From assembly GCA_003254925.1 (NCBI GenBank), contig QANZ01049388.1:66265-130264 (forward strand): a DNA stretch of 64,000 nucleotides, written 5' to 3'. This stretch comes from Chamaecrista fasciculata. Taxonomy: Eukaryota > Streptophyta > Magnoliopsida > Fabales > Fabaceae. Of this stretch, positions 54,413 to 64,000 are shown one piece after another. The notes under the pieces were generated by a model that was not told the DNA's origin, did not search any database, and saw nothing but the letters and a program-made list of their open reading frames with translations. The number at the start of each line of letters is the position of its first letter. The stretch's first letter is position 1. A program made the translations under genes and the position numbers.

Positions 54413-56563
54413 ATGAAGCTCGCGCTTACCATAAAGAGAATTTTGCACGATTCAACCCTGCAACTTCGTCTTCAATGGAGATGTCTCCATTATTCTGTTT
54501 ACCAACATCAACACGCGCCGCCACCCATGGAATCATCGGAACTCGCTCAAACCTTTGACTTCGGCCACTCAATTTTCTCAAACCCATCTTTCTTTCTTCT
54601 CCAAATTTGCAGAAACATAAGTTCTCTCAAGAAAGTCCACGCATTGCTCATCGTTCACGGCCTCACTGACGACCTTCTCTGCGACACCAAGCTAGTCAGC
54701 CAGTATGGCTCATTTGGGTTTCTTCAATATGCTCGCAAGGTGTTCGATAAAATGCCAAGCCCAGATTTTTATTCTTGGAAGGTCATGCTTCGATGGTATT
54801 TCTTGAACAATTTGTATTCCGCGGTTGTTTCTTTCTATACACTTATGAGGGTGTCCGTCCAAGGTTTTGACGAGGTGGTTTTTTCTTGTGTCTTGAAAGC
54901 TTGTTGTGAGTTGCGTGATGTTGTTGAAGGTACGAAGGTACATTGCCAAATTGTTAAAACCAACACTACGGGTAGTTTTGTGATGACGGGTCTTTTGGAT
55001 ATGTACTCAAAGTGTGGACAGGTTGAAAGTGCCCGAGAAGTGTTTGATGAAATGTTTGATAGAAATGTGGTTTCTTGGAGTTCAATGATTGCAGCGTATG
55101 TGCAGAATAATTGTATGCAAGAAGGGTTGATCTTATTCAATAGAATGAGAGAATGTTTTGTTGAAGGTAATCAATATACTGTAGGAAGTGTACTCACGGC
55201 ATGTTCAAAGTTAGGGTATCTACATCAAGGAAAGTGGGTTCATGGTTATGTAATGAAAAATGGGATTGAACTTGAACATTTCTTGGCAACATCTCTTTTG
55301 GACATGTATGTGAAGTGTGGGGACATCAGCGATGCTCGTTCTGTTTTCGATGAGCTTTCAACTACTGAACTTGTTTCCTGGACAGCAATGATTGTTGGGT
55401 ATACTCAGAGAGGTCATCCAGAAAAGGCATTAGAGTTGTTCAGAGATGAAAAATGGGCAGGTCTTATGCCCAATGCTCTCACCATTGCGAGTTTGCTTTC
55501 GGCATGTGCACAGCTAAGCAACACAACTATGGGAAAGTCACTTCACATACTGATAATTAAGCTTAATTTGGATGATCCCACGGTGAGGAATGCTCTTGTC
55601 CACATGTATGCGAAGTGCCATATGATCGCCGATGCTCGTGACATTTTTGAGTCTATCTCTCACAAGAATGTAATATCTTGGAACTCGATCATTTCTGGTT
55701 ATGCCCAGAATGGTTCTTTATATGAAGTTCTCCAACTCTTTAGACGCATGAGATTGGCCTCATTTTCACCTGATGCAGTCACATTTGTCTGTGCTGTCTC
55801 AGTATGTGCTTCTGTTGGTGCTCTTGAACCTGGTTCTTCTCTTCAAGCATTGTCTCTAAAGCACGGTCTAGTATCATCTAGCATCTACATTGGCACAGCA
55901 TTTTTGAACTTTTATGCAAAATGTGGGGATGTAAAATCAGCTCGTATGATGTTTGATGAGATGGGAGAAAAGAATACCGTCACATGGAGCGCGATGATGG
56001 GTGGCTATGGCATGCAAGGTGATGGCAGTGGGTCTATTGCACTCTTCAGAGATATGTTGAAGGAGAACTTGGAGCCCAATGAAGTTGTCTTTACAACTAT
56101 ACTAACAGCATGCAGTCATGCCGGAATGGTTAGAGAAGGCTGGAGGTTTTTCAACTTGATGTGTAAGGAACTGAACTTCGTCCCTTCCGAGAAGCATTAT
56201 GCGTGTATGGTGGATCTATTAGCGCGACCTGGCAATCTTGAAGAGGCATTGGAGTTTATCGACAAAATGCCTGTCCAACCTAATGCTAGTGTCTTGGGAG
56301 CTTTTCTCCATGGATGTGGACTTCATTCAAGGTCTGAATTAGGAGAAGATGTACTCAGGAGAATGATGGAGCTGCATCTTGATGAACCTAGTTACTATGT
56401 GCTAATGTCAAACTTATATGCTCTCGACGGGAGATGGAGCCAGGTCAAGCATGTAAGAGAGATGATGAAGCAAAGAGGGTTGAACAAAGTCCCTGGATCC
56501 AGTGTAGTGCAGATGGATATCGGCAATGACGCCTATGACAAAGTGGCTGCTTTTGGCCAGTAA
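54413..56563 (+). CDS. PLS-class pentatricopeptide repeat protein
   Basis: Intronless 716 aa gene. PPR proteins bind organelle RNA in a sequence-specific way for editing, splicing or processing. The N-terminus (MKLALTIKRILHDSTLQLRL) is basic and hydroxylated with no acids in its first 12 residues, a likely mitochondrial or plastid targeting peptide. About 14-16 repeats of P, L and S type follow, with hallmarks such as DMYSKCGQVESAREVFDEM, NVVSWSSMIAAYVQNN, NALVHMYAKCHMIADARDIF and NTVTWSAMMGGYGMQGDG. An E-type C-terminal block is present (MPVQPNASVLGAFLHGCGLH, YYVLMSNLYALDGRWSQVKH, GLNKVPGSSVVQMD), but there is no DYW deaminase domain; the protein stops shortly after. Closest family I recall is At2g03380-like, which I cannot confirm. 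Confidence 0.93.
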   Translation: MKLALTIKRILHDSTLQLRLQWRCLHYSVYQHQHAPPPMESSELAQTFDFGHSIFSNPSFFLLQICRNISSLKKVHALLIVHGLTDDLLCDTKLVSQYGSFGFLQYARKVFDKMPSPDFYSWKVMLRWYFLNNLYSAVVSFYTLMRVSVQGFDEVVFSCVLKACCELRDVVEGTKVHCQIVKTNTTGSFVMTGLLDMYSKCGQVESAREVFDEMFDRNVVSWSSMIAAYVQNNCMQEGLILFNRMRECFVEGNQYTVGSVLTACSKLGYLHQGKWVHGYVMKNGIELEHFLATSLLDMYVKCGDISDARSVFDELSTTELVSWTAMIVGYTQRGHPEKALELFRDEKWAGLMPNALTIASLLSACAQLSNTTMGKSLHILIIKLNLDDPTVRNALVHMYAKCHMIADARDIFESISHKNVISWNSIISGYAQNGSLYEVLQLFRRMRLASFSPDAVTFVCAVSVCASVGALEPGSSLQALSLKHGLVSSSIYIGTAFLNFYAKCGDVKSARMMFDEMGEKNTVTWSAMMGGYGMQGDGSGSIALFRDMLKENLEPNEVVFTTILTACSHAGMVREGWRFFNLMCKELNFVPSEKHYACMVDLLARPGNLEEALEFIDKMPVQPNASVLGAFLHGCGLHSRSELGEDVLRRMMELHLDEPSYYVLMSNLYALDGRWSQVKHVREMMKQRGLNKVPGSSVVQMDIGNDAYDKVAAFGQ

Positions 56564-56923
56564 TATATCTATGTTTCGCCTAAGGATCCCCTGTTGTCCA
56601 GATCTCATGTTGTCTTCGAGATCTTTATTGTTGGTTTTTGAGGAAGAAATTGATATATGTAAATCTCAATATAACATTATACAAAGAAACGCTTCCTTTG
56701 GAAGGTAGGCAACTTTATAGGGAAAACTTTGAAAGTGGACCCGAACTATTTGGAGATGAAGCTGTCAAGAGTCGAGAAGTTGTTTTGCACGGCTATGTGT
56801 GGAAGTTGTTTTGAGGAAGAAATTGATTTTTTAGGTTCAATTGGAAGTTGAAAGTGTCCATGTTTTCTTTGGCTTACAAAAAAAAAAAAAGTAATATCTA
56901 AAAGATATATAATTTTCACAATT
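56564..56923 (+). other. PPR gene 3' flank
   Basis: Probable 3' UTR and spacer, ending at the boundary of the duplicated DUF538 segment. Confidence 0.4.
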
Positions 56924-57347
56924 TTTATCATATCAATGAATACCCTAAATACCTATCAAATTGTCATCCCCATATTTAATCATATTTTACAACTGAACAT
57001 CAAATTATATAATTATATTAGAGATCTTAATAACAAACATATGGAAGCTTGACTTACATTCAACCCTGATTCTCATTTCCTTATTTTTGCAAGAAAAAAA
57101 AAATACATGACAAACAGGAAAAACAATGTATCATTTCAAGTTCTCAACTTTGGTTGAATCATCATCTGAGACAGTTCAATGAGACAATAAGTGATCAGAA
57201 CAGCAATGGAATGCATTCAGTATTTCTGGCAAAAGAAAAAGGTGACTAAATCCTACTGTATATAACAATTTTGTAATAATAATTAATGATCTAGAAGATG
57301 GTAGTAACAGAGATAAGAGTACCCAAAATGACCAATGTCCTAATAAC

Positions 57348-59568
57348 TTAGAACTCTGATACTCTAAGAGCATCACGAGGTGTATCATAAACATCCTTTG
57401 GCCTTGATTTCTTTACACCAGCAGTGAACCAAATCTTATCAGATTTATAGCCTTCAATTGCCACACTTGTCACTTTAACCCAAACAAGAACCTTTGTTTT
57501 CATTCCCTCTATTCCTGTGAGCTTCCCCTTTGTGAGAACCCCTTTCACTCTGGTTGCATACCTTAGTACTGAGGAGTCCTTGAAGCTGACTTCACATGTG
57601 GACGGCAAGTACACGATCAGCTTACCCTTGGTTTCATCAAACTCGTAACAGATTATGTTCTGGGGAAAAAGCCCCGGTGGCAAATTATACTCTCGGAGGA
57701 GATCCGGTAGGCTTTTCAGCGGCTTGCCTGTAAGAGAAGGGTAGAAAAACAAGATAAAAGTGATTGTTAGTTGGTAAACAGTTTATGAATTAGTCAGATT
57801 CACTAAAATGGATTTGACAGTAATCCTACAATAGTAAGCCATCACAAAATGCAGGAAAAGTATGTCAACAAAAGGGTAAGGTTTGAGATAGTTTCTACAG
57901 AGGAAAACATAGTATGGTTATTATTAAGTTTAAATATGATGACTACTATAACTAGGATTGTCATTATGCTCATCGATTTACATCTCCTCGGTATGCAGCT
58001 ACATAATTTCTCCTATTTTTTGGAGGCCAAGTCTACTAAATTGCCCAAAATAAACAGCATTTTGTGAAAACGGTGAAAGAGGGATTTATGTGTTGACAAA
58101 TTTTGAAGATGTAAAAATGCCAAGCATTTCCAGGGCACACAATCTGTTGCACATTTGCACCAACATTCCTGGAATACATTTAAATATTTAATATGACAAA
58201 TCTAGACGGAGAACATTTTTATTTGCTTGCGTAAACGAAGATTCAAGGTAAAAAAAATTCATACCTTTAAGTTTGTTAAAAATCCATTTTGCCTTTTCTT
58301 CAACAGTACTTGAGAAAGTCTGCAGAAGATCACCCTTTTAGCAAGAACACAAAAATTGTGCAGTAGCATGAAGCTCGGGAATAAAGTTCAAATACTAAAT
58401 TAGTAGCAGGATATTTCAGTTATTTAATCTATACAGAGATTTGATCCACATCGGTGTTTTGACGCAAGCAATTCGCAAAATTCATAGCAAACCACCATAA
58501 TGAAATATATAGAGGTTACAAAATATGAACTCTCTGAAGCTGATCTACACAAAATCTCAATAAGACTATGAAATAGTCCGAGTTCCTCTCTTTTATCACG
58601 GTATCTGCCTGATTGAAGTGAAATTCAGGAATCAATTGCCCTTAAACAACATCCAGAGATACATACAAGGGTAAACATATAAATTGATCCCTGAAAGATC
58701 TACCAGTTAACAATTCAATCTCTCTCCTGAAATTCAAGGAACAAATACATTTAAGTCCTTTTGTCCTTACAAGTTAGTCCCTATAAAATAGACTTAAGGG
58801 ACTAAATTGTATTGCCTCCAACCTTAGGTACTTTTCTGATTCAGGTGAAAAACCAACCAAATGCTTCAGAGTTCAGACACAAAGAAAGAATACCAAATTA
58901 TTCCCCTTCCCCTTCCATGGCTGATCTTTATATTCACACCTTCCTATTTCTATTCCTTCGGCCAAAATGTGTGGACATTGGGTTCACAGTAAATTACATG
59001 ATTCTAATGAATTCAACAATTCAAAGCCCAGAAAATTTCTCAATAAGTTATAAGAAAACAAAACAAACCCAGTTATTCATGGCTCAAGAAATGATTTGTC
59101 AGAAAGGAGAAAGAGATACATTACTATTGCATCAAATGAATCAATACTAACATACAGCATCTGTAATTTCACTTTCATTACCACATAATATAATCACCCC
59201 AGAAAAACCCCCACTCACAAATTCTAACTTTTTCACAAAATGTTAAGTGATCCAGTTCATCCTTAATCCACATAAGCCTGCCAGATCTAAATCAAGCCAA
59301 TAGCAACTTATGATAGCCACACATGAATATCAGATATAACCCACATTGCGCCAATCATGACCAGACCCATCCATCAGAAAATGCAGAAATCAAAAGGAAA
59401 GACGATTAAAGAAGAAGCAGAAACAAAAAGCAAGCTAAACCCAGAAAATATTATACTCACAGTGATATCCTCCGAGATATTAGAGAACTCCTCCTTGGCT
59501 TTCTTGGAAATCCATGAGCTACCCAAACCCACCTTTAAGCTACTGACTTTTGTCAGAGCTTTCTCCAT
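57348..59568 (-). CDS. DUF538-family protein
   Basis: Three exons, 59568-59461, 58319-58265 and 57727-57348, join in frame to 180 aa. The start MEKALTKVSSLKVGLGSSWI is the only ATG that gives the family N-terminus (WISKKAKEEFSNIS). Exon 2 encodes TFSSTVEEKAKWIFNKLK. Exon 3 has the DUF538 core: GKPLKSLPDLLREYNLPPGL, FPQNIICYEFDETKGKLIVY, YATRVKGVLTKGKLTGIEGM and VWFTAGVKKSRP-like VKKSRPKDVYDTP. DUF538 proteins are small plant beta-barrel-like proteins, some stress-induced; a precise function is not established. No signal peptide is evident. The intact frame contrasts with the decayed copy at 53179-53558. Confidence 0.9.
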
Positions 59569-60721
59569 TTTACTTTCTTTCTTTCTTCTTCTTCTTTCCT
59601 TCGCTTCCCTTTCTAAGGTAAAGCCAATCTCTCACTGTTTGGGTCGTTTGGGAGCAGAGGAGGGAGTGATAATGGTATGATTCGCCTTTAGGCATCACAT
59701 TCGAAGCTGGCAATGAGAAAGGGACAAAATGGGCTGATGCAGACAGAGGAAAGCGGCGTCTCACATTTCTCGATAAAATTAAAATTTATTTTGGTATAAC
59801 TTTTTTTTTTCTTTCATTTTTGGTAAACTATTTTAGTATGAGTCTTAAACTAATCCATATGTAATTATGTATCTTGACTTTAATTATATTTTTTCCCTTT
59901 CAGTGTTGGCTTTTGAATTATGATACAATAATTTAAATCTTGATTTCATTATGATGTTTGTTTTATTTTTGGGAAAATGCTTAAATTGGTTTTCATATCT
60001 TAGGTTGAATTTTATTTTGGTCTTAAGTTTTTATTTTACTTTATTTTGGTCTTTACATCTTTTTTATTTATTTTAACGTTATTCCAAAATATAATTTTGT
60101 GTGATTTATGTCGCTATCTCTTATCTGGATAGCTAATATAAATGATTTTTCTCCTATACATATTTTAATAAGTGAGTTAGCACATAGAAATAAAAAACAA
60201 TCTCACTTTGCAATCACAATTAGAGATAAATCTGATTGAGTTAAAAGAAAAAAAAAGATTTTTTTTTTTTCTGAAATATGAGGATCAATTTAAATATTTG
60301 ACTTTTTATTTTATATTCCAATAAATATTGCTTGAAAAAGGAATTTTGCACCAAAGAATGGGGCAACTCTGTATTATGTTTGATTACTTCATATTCACAT
60401 TTAAAATCAATTATCATCATCAACCTTAACAAATAATCAAACATTTCAATTAAAATTTAACAATTAAAAAAAATATTTATTTTTTAAAAAATATGGAACT
60501 TGTTTTTAATCATAAAAAATAAGAAACTAAGTACTATTAAATAATTTTAATATATATATAGAGTTATGGACATCCCATACTATCAAAGTAATGCTTGATC
60601 ATGAAGCTATTTTACAATGTCAAAAAAACAGATGCTAGAACACATGGTGGGGCCAGGAAAGCATTATTTTCGAGCTCAAAAGATTGATATGTTCCACCAT
60701 AACCATAGCATCTTTTTTTAA
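59569..60721. other. DUF538 promoter and intergenic DNA
   Basis: The first 150 bp hold a CT-rich leader (59577-59610 on the minus strand is GA-rich). Beyond 59780 the DNA is AT-rich, with 'ttttattttggtctt' words of degraded MITEs (60000-60060). No gene. Confidence 0.4.
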
Positions 60722-61189
60722 GGCAAAATACTAATTTCGTCCATAAATTTTACACCAACTATCAATTTTATCCCCAATCTTTTTTGGCTGTCAATTTCGT
60801 CCCCAAACTTGACATTAACTGTCAATTTCGTCCCCGATCTTTCACATTTTTGTCAATTTTATCCTTTGACTAACTTCTTTTAATAAATTAACGACAGACT
60901 GCATCCTATTTTTGAATCTAAGTTAGGATTTGAGTTTCTTTTTCTATCAATTTTACATTATATATCGTTAGCCACATAGATTTTGTCGTCAATATTTGGC
61001 TAAAGTAAGAGCAAAGGATAAAATTGACCAAAATGTGAAAGATTAGGGACGAAATTGACGGCAAAAAAATATTGGGGACGAAATTGACTGCATGTGTAAA
61101 GTTTGGGGATGAAATTGACAGCGAAGAAAGATTGGGAACGAAATTGATAGCAGATGTAAAGTTTGGGGACGTAATGAATACTTTTACCT
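60722..61189. mobile_element. Mutator-type MITE, family B, copy 2
   Basis: Same family as 46977-47324, starting GGCAAAATACTAATTTCG and ending GTAATGAATACTTTTACC. It is 120 bp longer because the terminal unit ('ggggacgaaattgac...gtaaagttt') is present in extra copies. Flanks are T-rich (CTTTTTTTAA and TTTTTTTTAA), consistent with a 9-10 bp TSD but not decisive. Confidence 0.82.
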
Positions 61190-61410
61190 TTTTTTTAAAG
61201 TTAGCTTAATACAGAGATTAATTAGTTTGTTTACTTACTATAATGCAATGCATGTTCCTCCACATTTCCTTAGCTATCAAGTCTGGCTTTCATTATTGTA
61301 GGTGAGGGAGTTTCCATAATTTGCTGGTCTTTGAGTTCCATACTGATGGTCCTTTCATATTAACTCAAGAACTTTGTATTGCTCATAATTTAGGTCACTT
61401 TCAACTCAGT
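61190..61410. other. Short spacer
   Basis: No feature recognised between the two elements. Confidence 0.4.
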
Positions 61411-61418
61411 GTTATAAA

Positions 61419-61955
61419 TAGAGTTATCAAAATGAGTCAGACTGATTTATTCGAGTTGACTCGTCACGAGCCACGGCTCACGCAAGCTGGCTCACGTGAG
61501 CCAAAAATTTCAGACAAGTCAGGTTTTGTCAACTCGACTCGTCAACTTGGTGAGTCGGGTTAGCCCACTTAACCCACCAGTCATTAAATATTTTTTCTTC
61601 AATTTTTCCAATTTTTTTTTCATTTTTTTAAATAAAAAATATTTTTTTTATTAATTTTCTTAATAAAATTCATGAAAATTAAGGCAAATTATACCAATAC
61701 CATAACTATTCAATACTAATCACTAGTCACTATATCTAAAATTATAAATATATATATATATATATATTTTGAAAATGGTGGGTTGGCTCACCCACTCGCC
61801 AACTCATTCGAGTTAGCTCACCACGAGCTGCGAGTTAAGTGAGCCAACCCATTCAAGTTATAATTTTTGACCAGTCGGATTTTCTCAACCCAGTTAGCCA
61901 ATTTGACGAGTTAAACGAGCCAATCCACAGGATTTGGCTCATTTTGACGGCTTTA
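61419..61955. mobile_element. hAT MITE with perfect 8 bp TSD
   Basis: The 537 bp element starts TAGAGTTATCAAAATGAGTC and ends GGCTCATTTTGACGGCTTTA, imperfect inverted termini of the hAT 'TAGnG...TCAAAATG' type. The target duplication GTTATAAA is present at 61411-61418 and 61956-61963. Subterminal 'gagttgactcg'/'cgagttagctc' repeats are abundant, as expected for hAT transposase binding sites. No coding capacity. Confidence 0.9.
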
Positions 61956-62265
61956 GTTATAAAGGCCAAAGTCTTATTTTGGTCCTTCAGGTTTGTTCAA
62001 AGTTTTGTTTTGGTCCCTCAATTTTTTTTCATTTCGTTTTGGCCCCTCAACTTTTCAAGAAGTACCATCGTTAGTCCTTCACTCTTTTCTATCCATTTTT
62101 TCTGTTAGAAAAAATGGGAAAACTAACTTTAATCTCTAATTTTTTTTTTGTATTAAAGTCCTTTTACTTTTATAATAGGATCAAAATGTAAGAAAAAAAT
62201 AAATTAGGATTTTAATCGATTTCTCTAAAGAAAAACACAGCATGAACTATTTAAAAAAAAACTTT

Positions 62266-62312
62266 GTCTTCTTCTTCTTCTTCTTCTTCTTCTTCTTCTT
62301 CTTCTTCTTCTC
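62266..62312. repeat. (CTT)n microsatellite
   Basis: About 15 CTT units. On the minus strand they read as a polyglutamate-coding tract in a short ORF that I do not consider a gene. Confidence 0.95.
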
Positions 62313-62720
62313 CACACATTTTCGTCGGCGTTAAACGTTTTACGGCCGTTGGTGTCTTTTTCGCCCACACAGTTTTGTCAGCGTCCATGGCAATGGGTCC
62401 CGAGAGATATCCCCAAACTTTTTTGCTGGCTAAAGTCGACGCCAATGTCGTCGTCGGTGCTGCGACTAAGGGGGGGTGAGAGAGATCCCGAAAACCTGTG
62501 GATGAAGAAGAGGGGGCAAGAGAGATCCATGGACGACGAAGAAGACTGAGGGCCTATTTGGGAAACCATCCCATTTCATTTTAGAGAAAATGATGTTAAA
62601 TAGGATGTGGAATTATATAAAAGGATATGTCATAATTATGGTTAGTTGAAATAGGTTGATGGATTTTTTTTTTAAAAAATTCTGTAAGAGTAGAAATGGT
62701 AAAAAAATAAGGGTTATGCT

Positions 62721-62837
62721 ATAAAAAGCTAGATAGCTTTTGCAATGCAATTTGTAACAGTTAGATCTGCCTTTTTTATAAAAAAGGCAAATCTAACTGC
62801 TACAAATTGCATTGCAAAAGCTATCTAACTTTTTGTA
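62721..62837. repeat. Near-perfect ~117 bp inverted repeat (hairpin)
   Basis: Arms GATAGCTTTTGCAATGCAAT and ATTGCATTGCAAAAGCTATC pair almost fully. The stem runs from about 62721 to 62837 around a short loop near 62779 (TTTTTTATAAAAAA). Mismatches are few (for example TAACAG versus CTGCTA). It is probably a small Tc1/mariner-type MITE, since TA dinucleotides adjoin both ends. A transcript would form a miRNA-precursor-like stem. Confidence 0.8.
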
Positions 62838-63156
62838 GATTTTCCCAAAAAATAATGAAATGAAATGAAGTGATAAGTGTTTGGTTGTGGTTTGAATGAA
62901 ATGATGTGGAAATGAAATGGTCTTGGAATTTGCGCTAATGATAAATTTTCGGATGATGCTTTGAGGTCCATTTCAAAACTTGAGGGACCAAAACACAACT
63001 TTGAGCAGGCATGAGGGACCAAAACGAAATGAAAAGAACTTGAGGGCCAAAACGAGACTTTGAGCAAATTTGAGAGACCAAAATGAAACGAAAAAAATTT
63101 GAGGGACCAAAACAGAACTTTGAGCGAACATGAGGGACCAAAATAGGACTCTGACC

Positions 63157-63480
63157 TAAATATTATTAGTTGAAAATAACATGCCTCGTATTAATGAAAG
63201 GTCTGAATTTTGGAAATCTAATGAGAGAAGTGATAACTCTAATAATTTAGAGTTAGTTAATCTTAATCTCAGGTCATTCTAAGGCTTTTATCCATGTTTA
63301 AATTGTTAATGAAGCTTAATTGGTGAGTATTTTGTGTTTTATTAATTGTAGATTTTTAGTTTTTAGTCTTAAAGTTTTATTTGTTTTGTTTTCTTTATTT
63401 TCGTTTTATGTTGTTCAAGTTAACCAACGATTTTGAGCACTCATTTGATTGATTTTTTCATGTTTCAGGACCTTGAATCA
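63157..63480. other. AT-rich spacer
   Basis: No gene or repeat termini recognised. Confidence 0.4.
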
Positions 63481-64000
63481 TAGCTTGAAAAGTCTAGAAC
63501 ATGTTGAGAGGTCTGCGGTTCTCCATATGAAGCGATTCGGAGCCGAAACGAAGATTTTAGTGTTGCTGAGTTGTCCTGCTCGCCTAGGCTCCCAGTAGCT
63601 TACCTAGGTGCCTTGCCCTAGACAGCTCAGCATAAGTGAGTTTTTCTCGCCTAGGCGAGGTGCCGCTCGCCTAGGCGAGTCGAAGGCAGAGTTTCGTATT
63701 TTTAGGGTTGTTCAGTGTCATTTCGAGAGAGGGACTAATTTAGACATTGAAGAGCAACCCTAGGAATCAAGTGGAGCTCGAAATTGGTGGGTAAGCTTGG
63801 AATCTTGCTTGGAAACTTCATGTATTGGAGGCATTTGGAGTAAAGATTTGAGATTGTACTCTCGATTTTTTCTCATCTCGTCTCTTTTCTTTCTCTTAGG
63901 GTTCATCATGATTGTTGTTTCTGTTGGGAATCCTAGGCGCCTAAGGCAGCGGAAGTGAAATTAAAAATTAAAATAAACGCCTAGGTCCTATGATTCCCGA
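63481..64000. mobile_element. LTR-retrotransposon-like sequence cut by the window edge
   Basis: Contains two perfect 14 bp palindromes CTCGCCTAGGCGAG at 63646-63659 and 63666-63679, plus partial copies near 63579. From 63922 the sequence TGTTGGGAATCC... looks like a Copia LTR start. The last bases (GTCCTATGATTCCCGA) mirror that start in inverted orientation, so two LTR ends may face each other here. Incomplete, so only tentative. Confidence 0.4.

Larger units (their letters stand above)
61964..63156. mobile_element. Mutator-like element of the GGCCAAA family, directly abutting the hAT TSD
   Basis: The left end GGCCAAAGTCTTATTTTGGT (61964) is mirrored by the right end 'gaccaaaataggactctgacc' (63156). 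Each arm is a run of 'gagggaccaaaacgaaactttgagc'-like 35-40 bp units. The interior has a (CTT)n tract, a GC-rich stretch with coding-like bias (62310-62545), a nested hAT-like piece from about 62548, and a strong hairpin at 62721-62837. No transposase; no clear TSD, possibly because the hAT element landed at its left edge. Confidence 0.7.

Noticed and set aside
62251..62445. Minus-strand ORF with polyglutamate end
   Set aside because: Produced by the CTT microsatellite; no domain and no supported start.

Overview
This is a 64 kb piece of a plant nuclear genome, almost certainly a eudicot. The evidence is intron-rich genes with GT-AG (and two GC-AG) introns, AT-rich intergenic DNA, many Mutator- and hAT-type MITEs, LINE and LTR remnants, and plant-specific gene families (GATL, BSL kelch phosphatase, ALKBH10B, plastid MinE, PLS-class PPR, DUF538). 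The species cannot be fixed from the sequence. The assembly has gaps at 12662-12667, 27362-27418 and 50241-50956, plus single Ns at 19311, 21729 and 24721.

Layout. 0-2.9 kb: intergenic DNA with a probable 1.4 kb insertion and a Mutator MITE. 3.3-4.8 kb: a GATL glycosyltransferase pseudogene split by a 510 bp solo LTR. 5.8-12.0 kb: a BSL1-like kelch/PPP phosphatase that has lost its 5' exons but keeps the whole catalytic domain. 12.4 kb: a PPR relic. 13.4-15.0 kb: a BSD-domain protein. 20.0-16.1 kb (minus): an ALKBH10B-type RNA demethylase, seven exons that join in frame. 21-37 kb: a repeat-dense block. It holds several long-TIR Mutator-like elements of one TIR family with different cargo, three LINE RNase H tails, an orphan terminal exon at 34.5 kb, and a terminal-inverted-repeat element at 28.8-29.6 kb whose ORF fuses pieces of three unrelated genes. 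42.2-37.6 kb (minus): BUB3.3, nine exons. 42.40-42.47 kb: tRNA-Trp(CCA). 46.0-44.0 kb (minus): MINE1. 46-48.5 kb: four Mutator-type MITEs, three with perfect 9-10 bp target duplications. 48.8-59.6 kb: an intronless PPR gene flanked by a complete DUF538 gene and a decayed partial copy of it; the decayed copy was split by a 3.9 kb solo LTR. 60.7-64 kb: another MITE, a hAT MITE with 8 bp TSD, a long-TIR element with a hairpin inside, and the edge of an LTR-like sequence.

The host genes do not form one pathway. They cover cell-wall glycosylation (broken), brassinosteroid-type phosphatase signalling (truncated), mRNA m6A erasure, spindle-checkpoint-family WD40, plastid division-site placement, and organelle RNA processing. 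MINE1 and BUB3.3 are neighbours in Arabidopsis too (At1g69390/At1g69400 from memory), so that pair looks like conserved microsynteny. The most unusual item is the three-gene chimera at 28795-29558.
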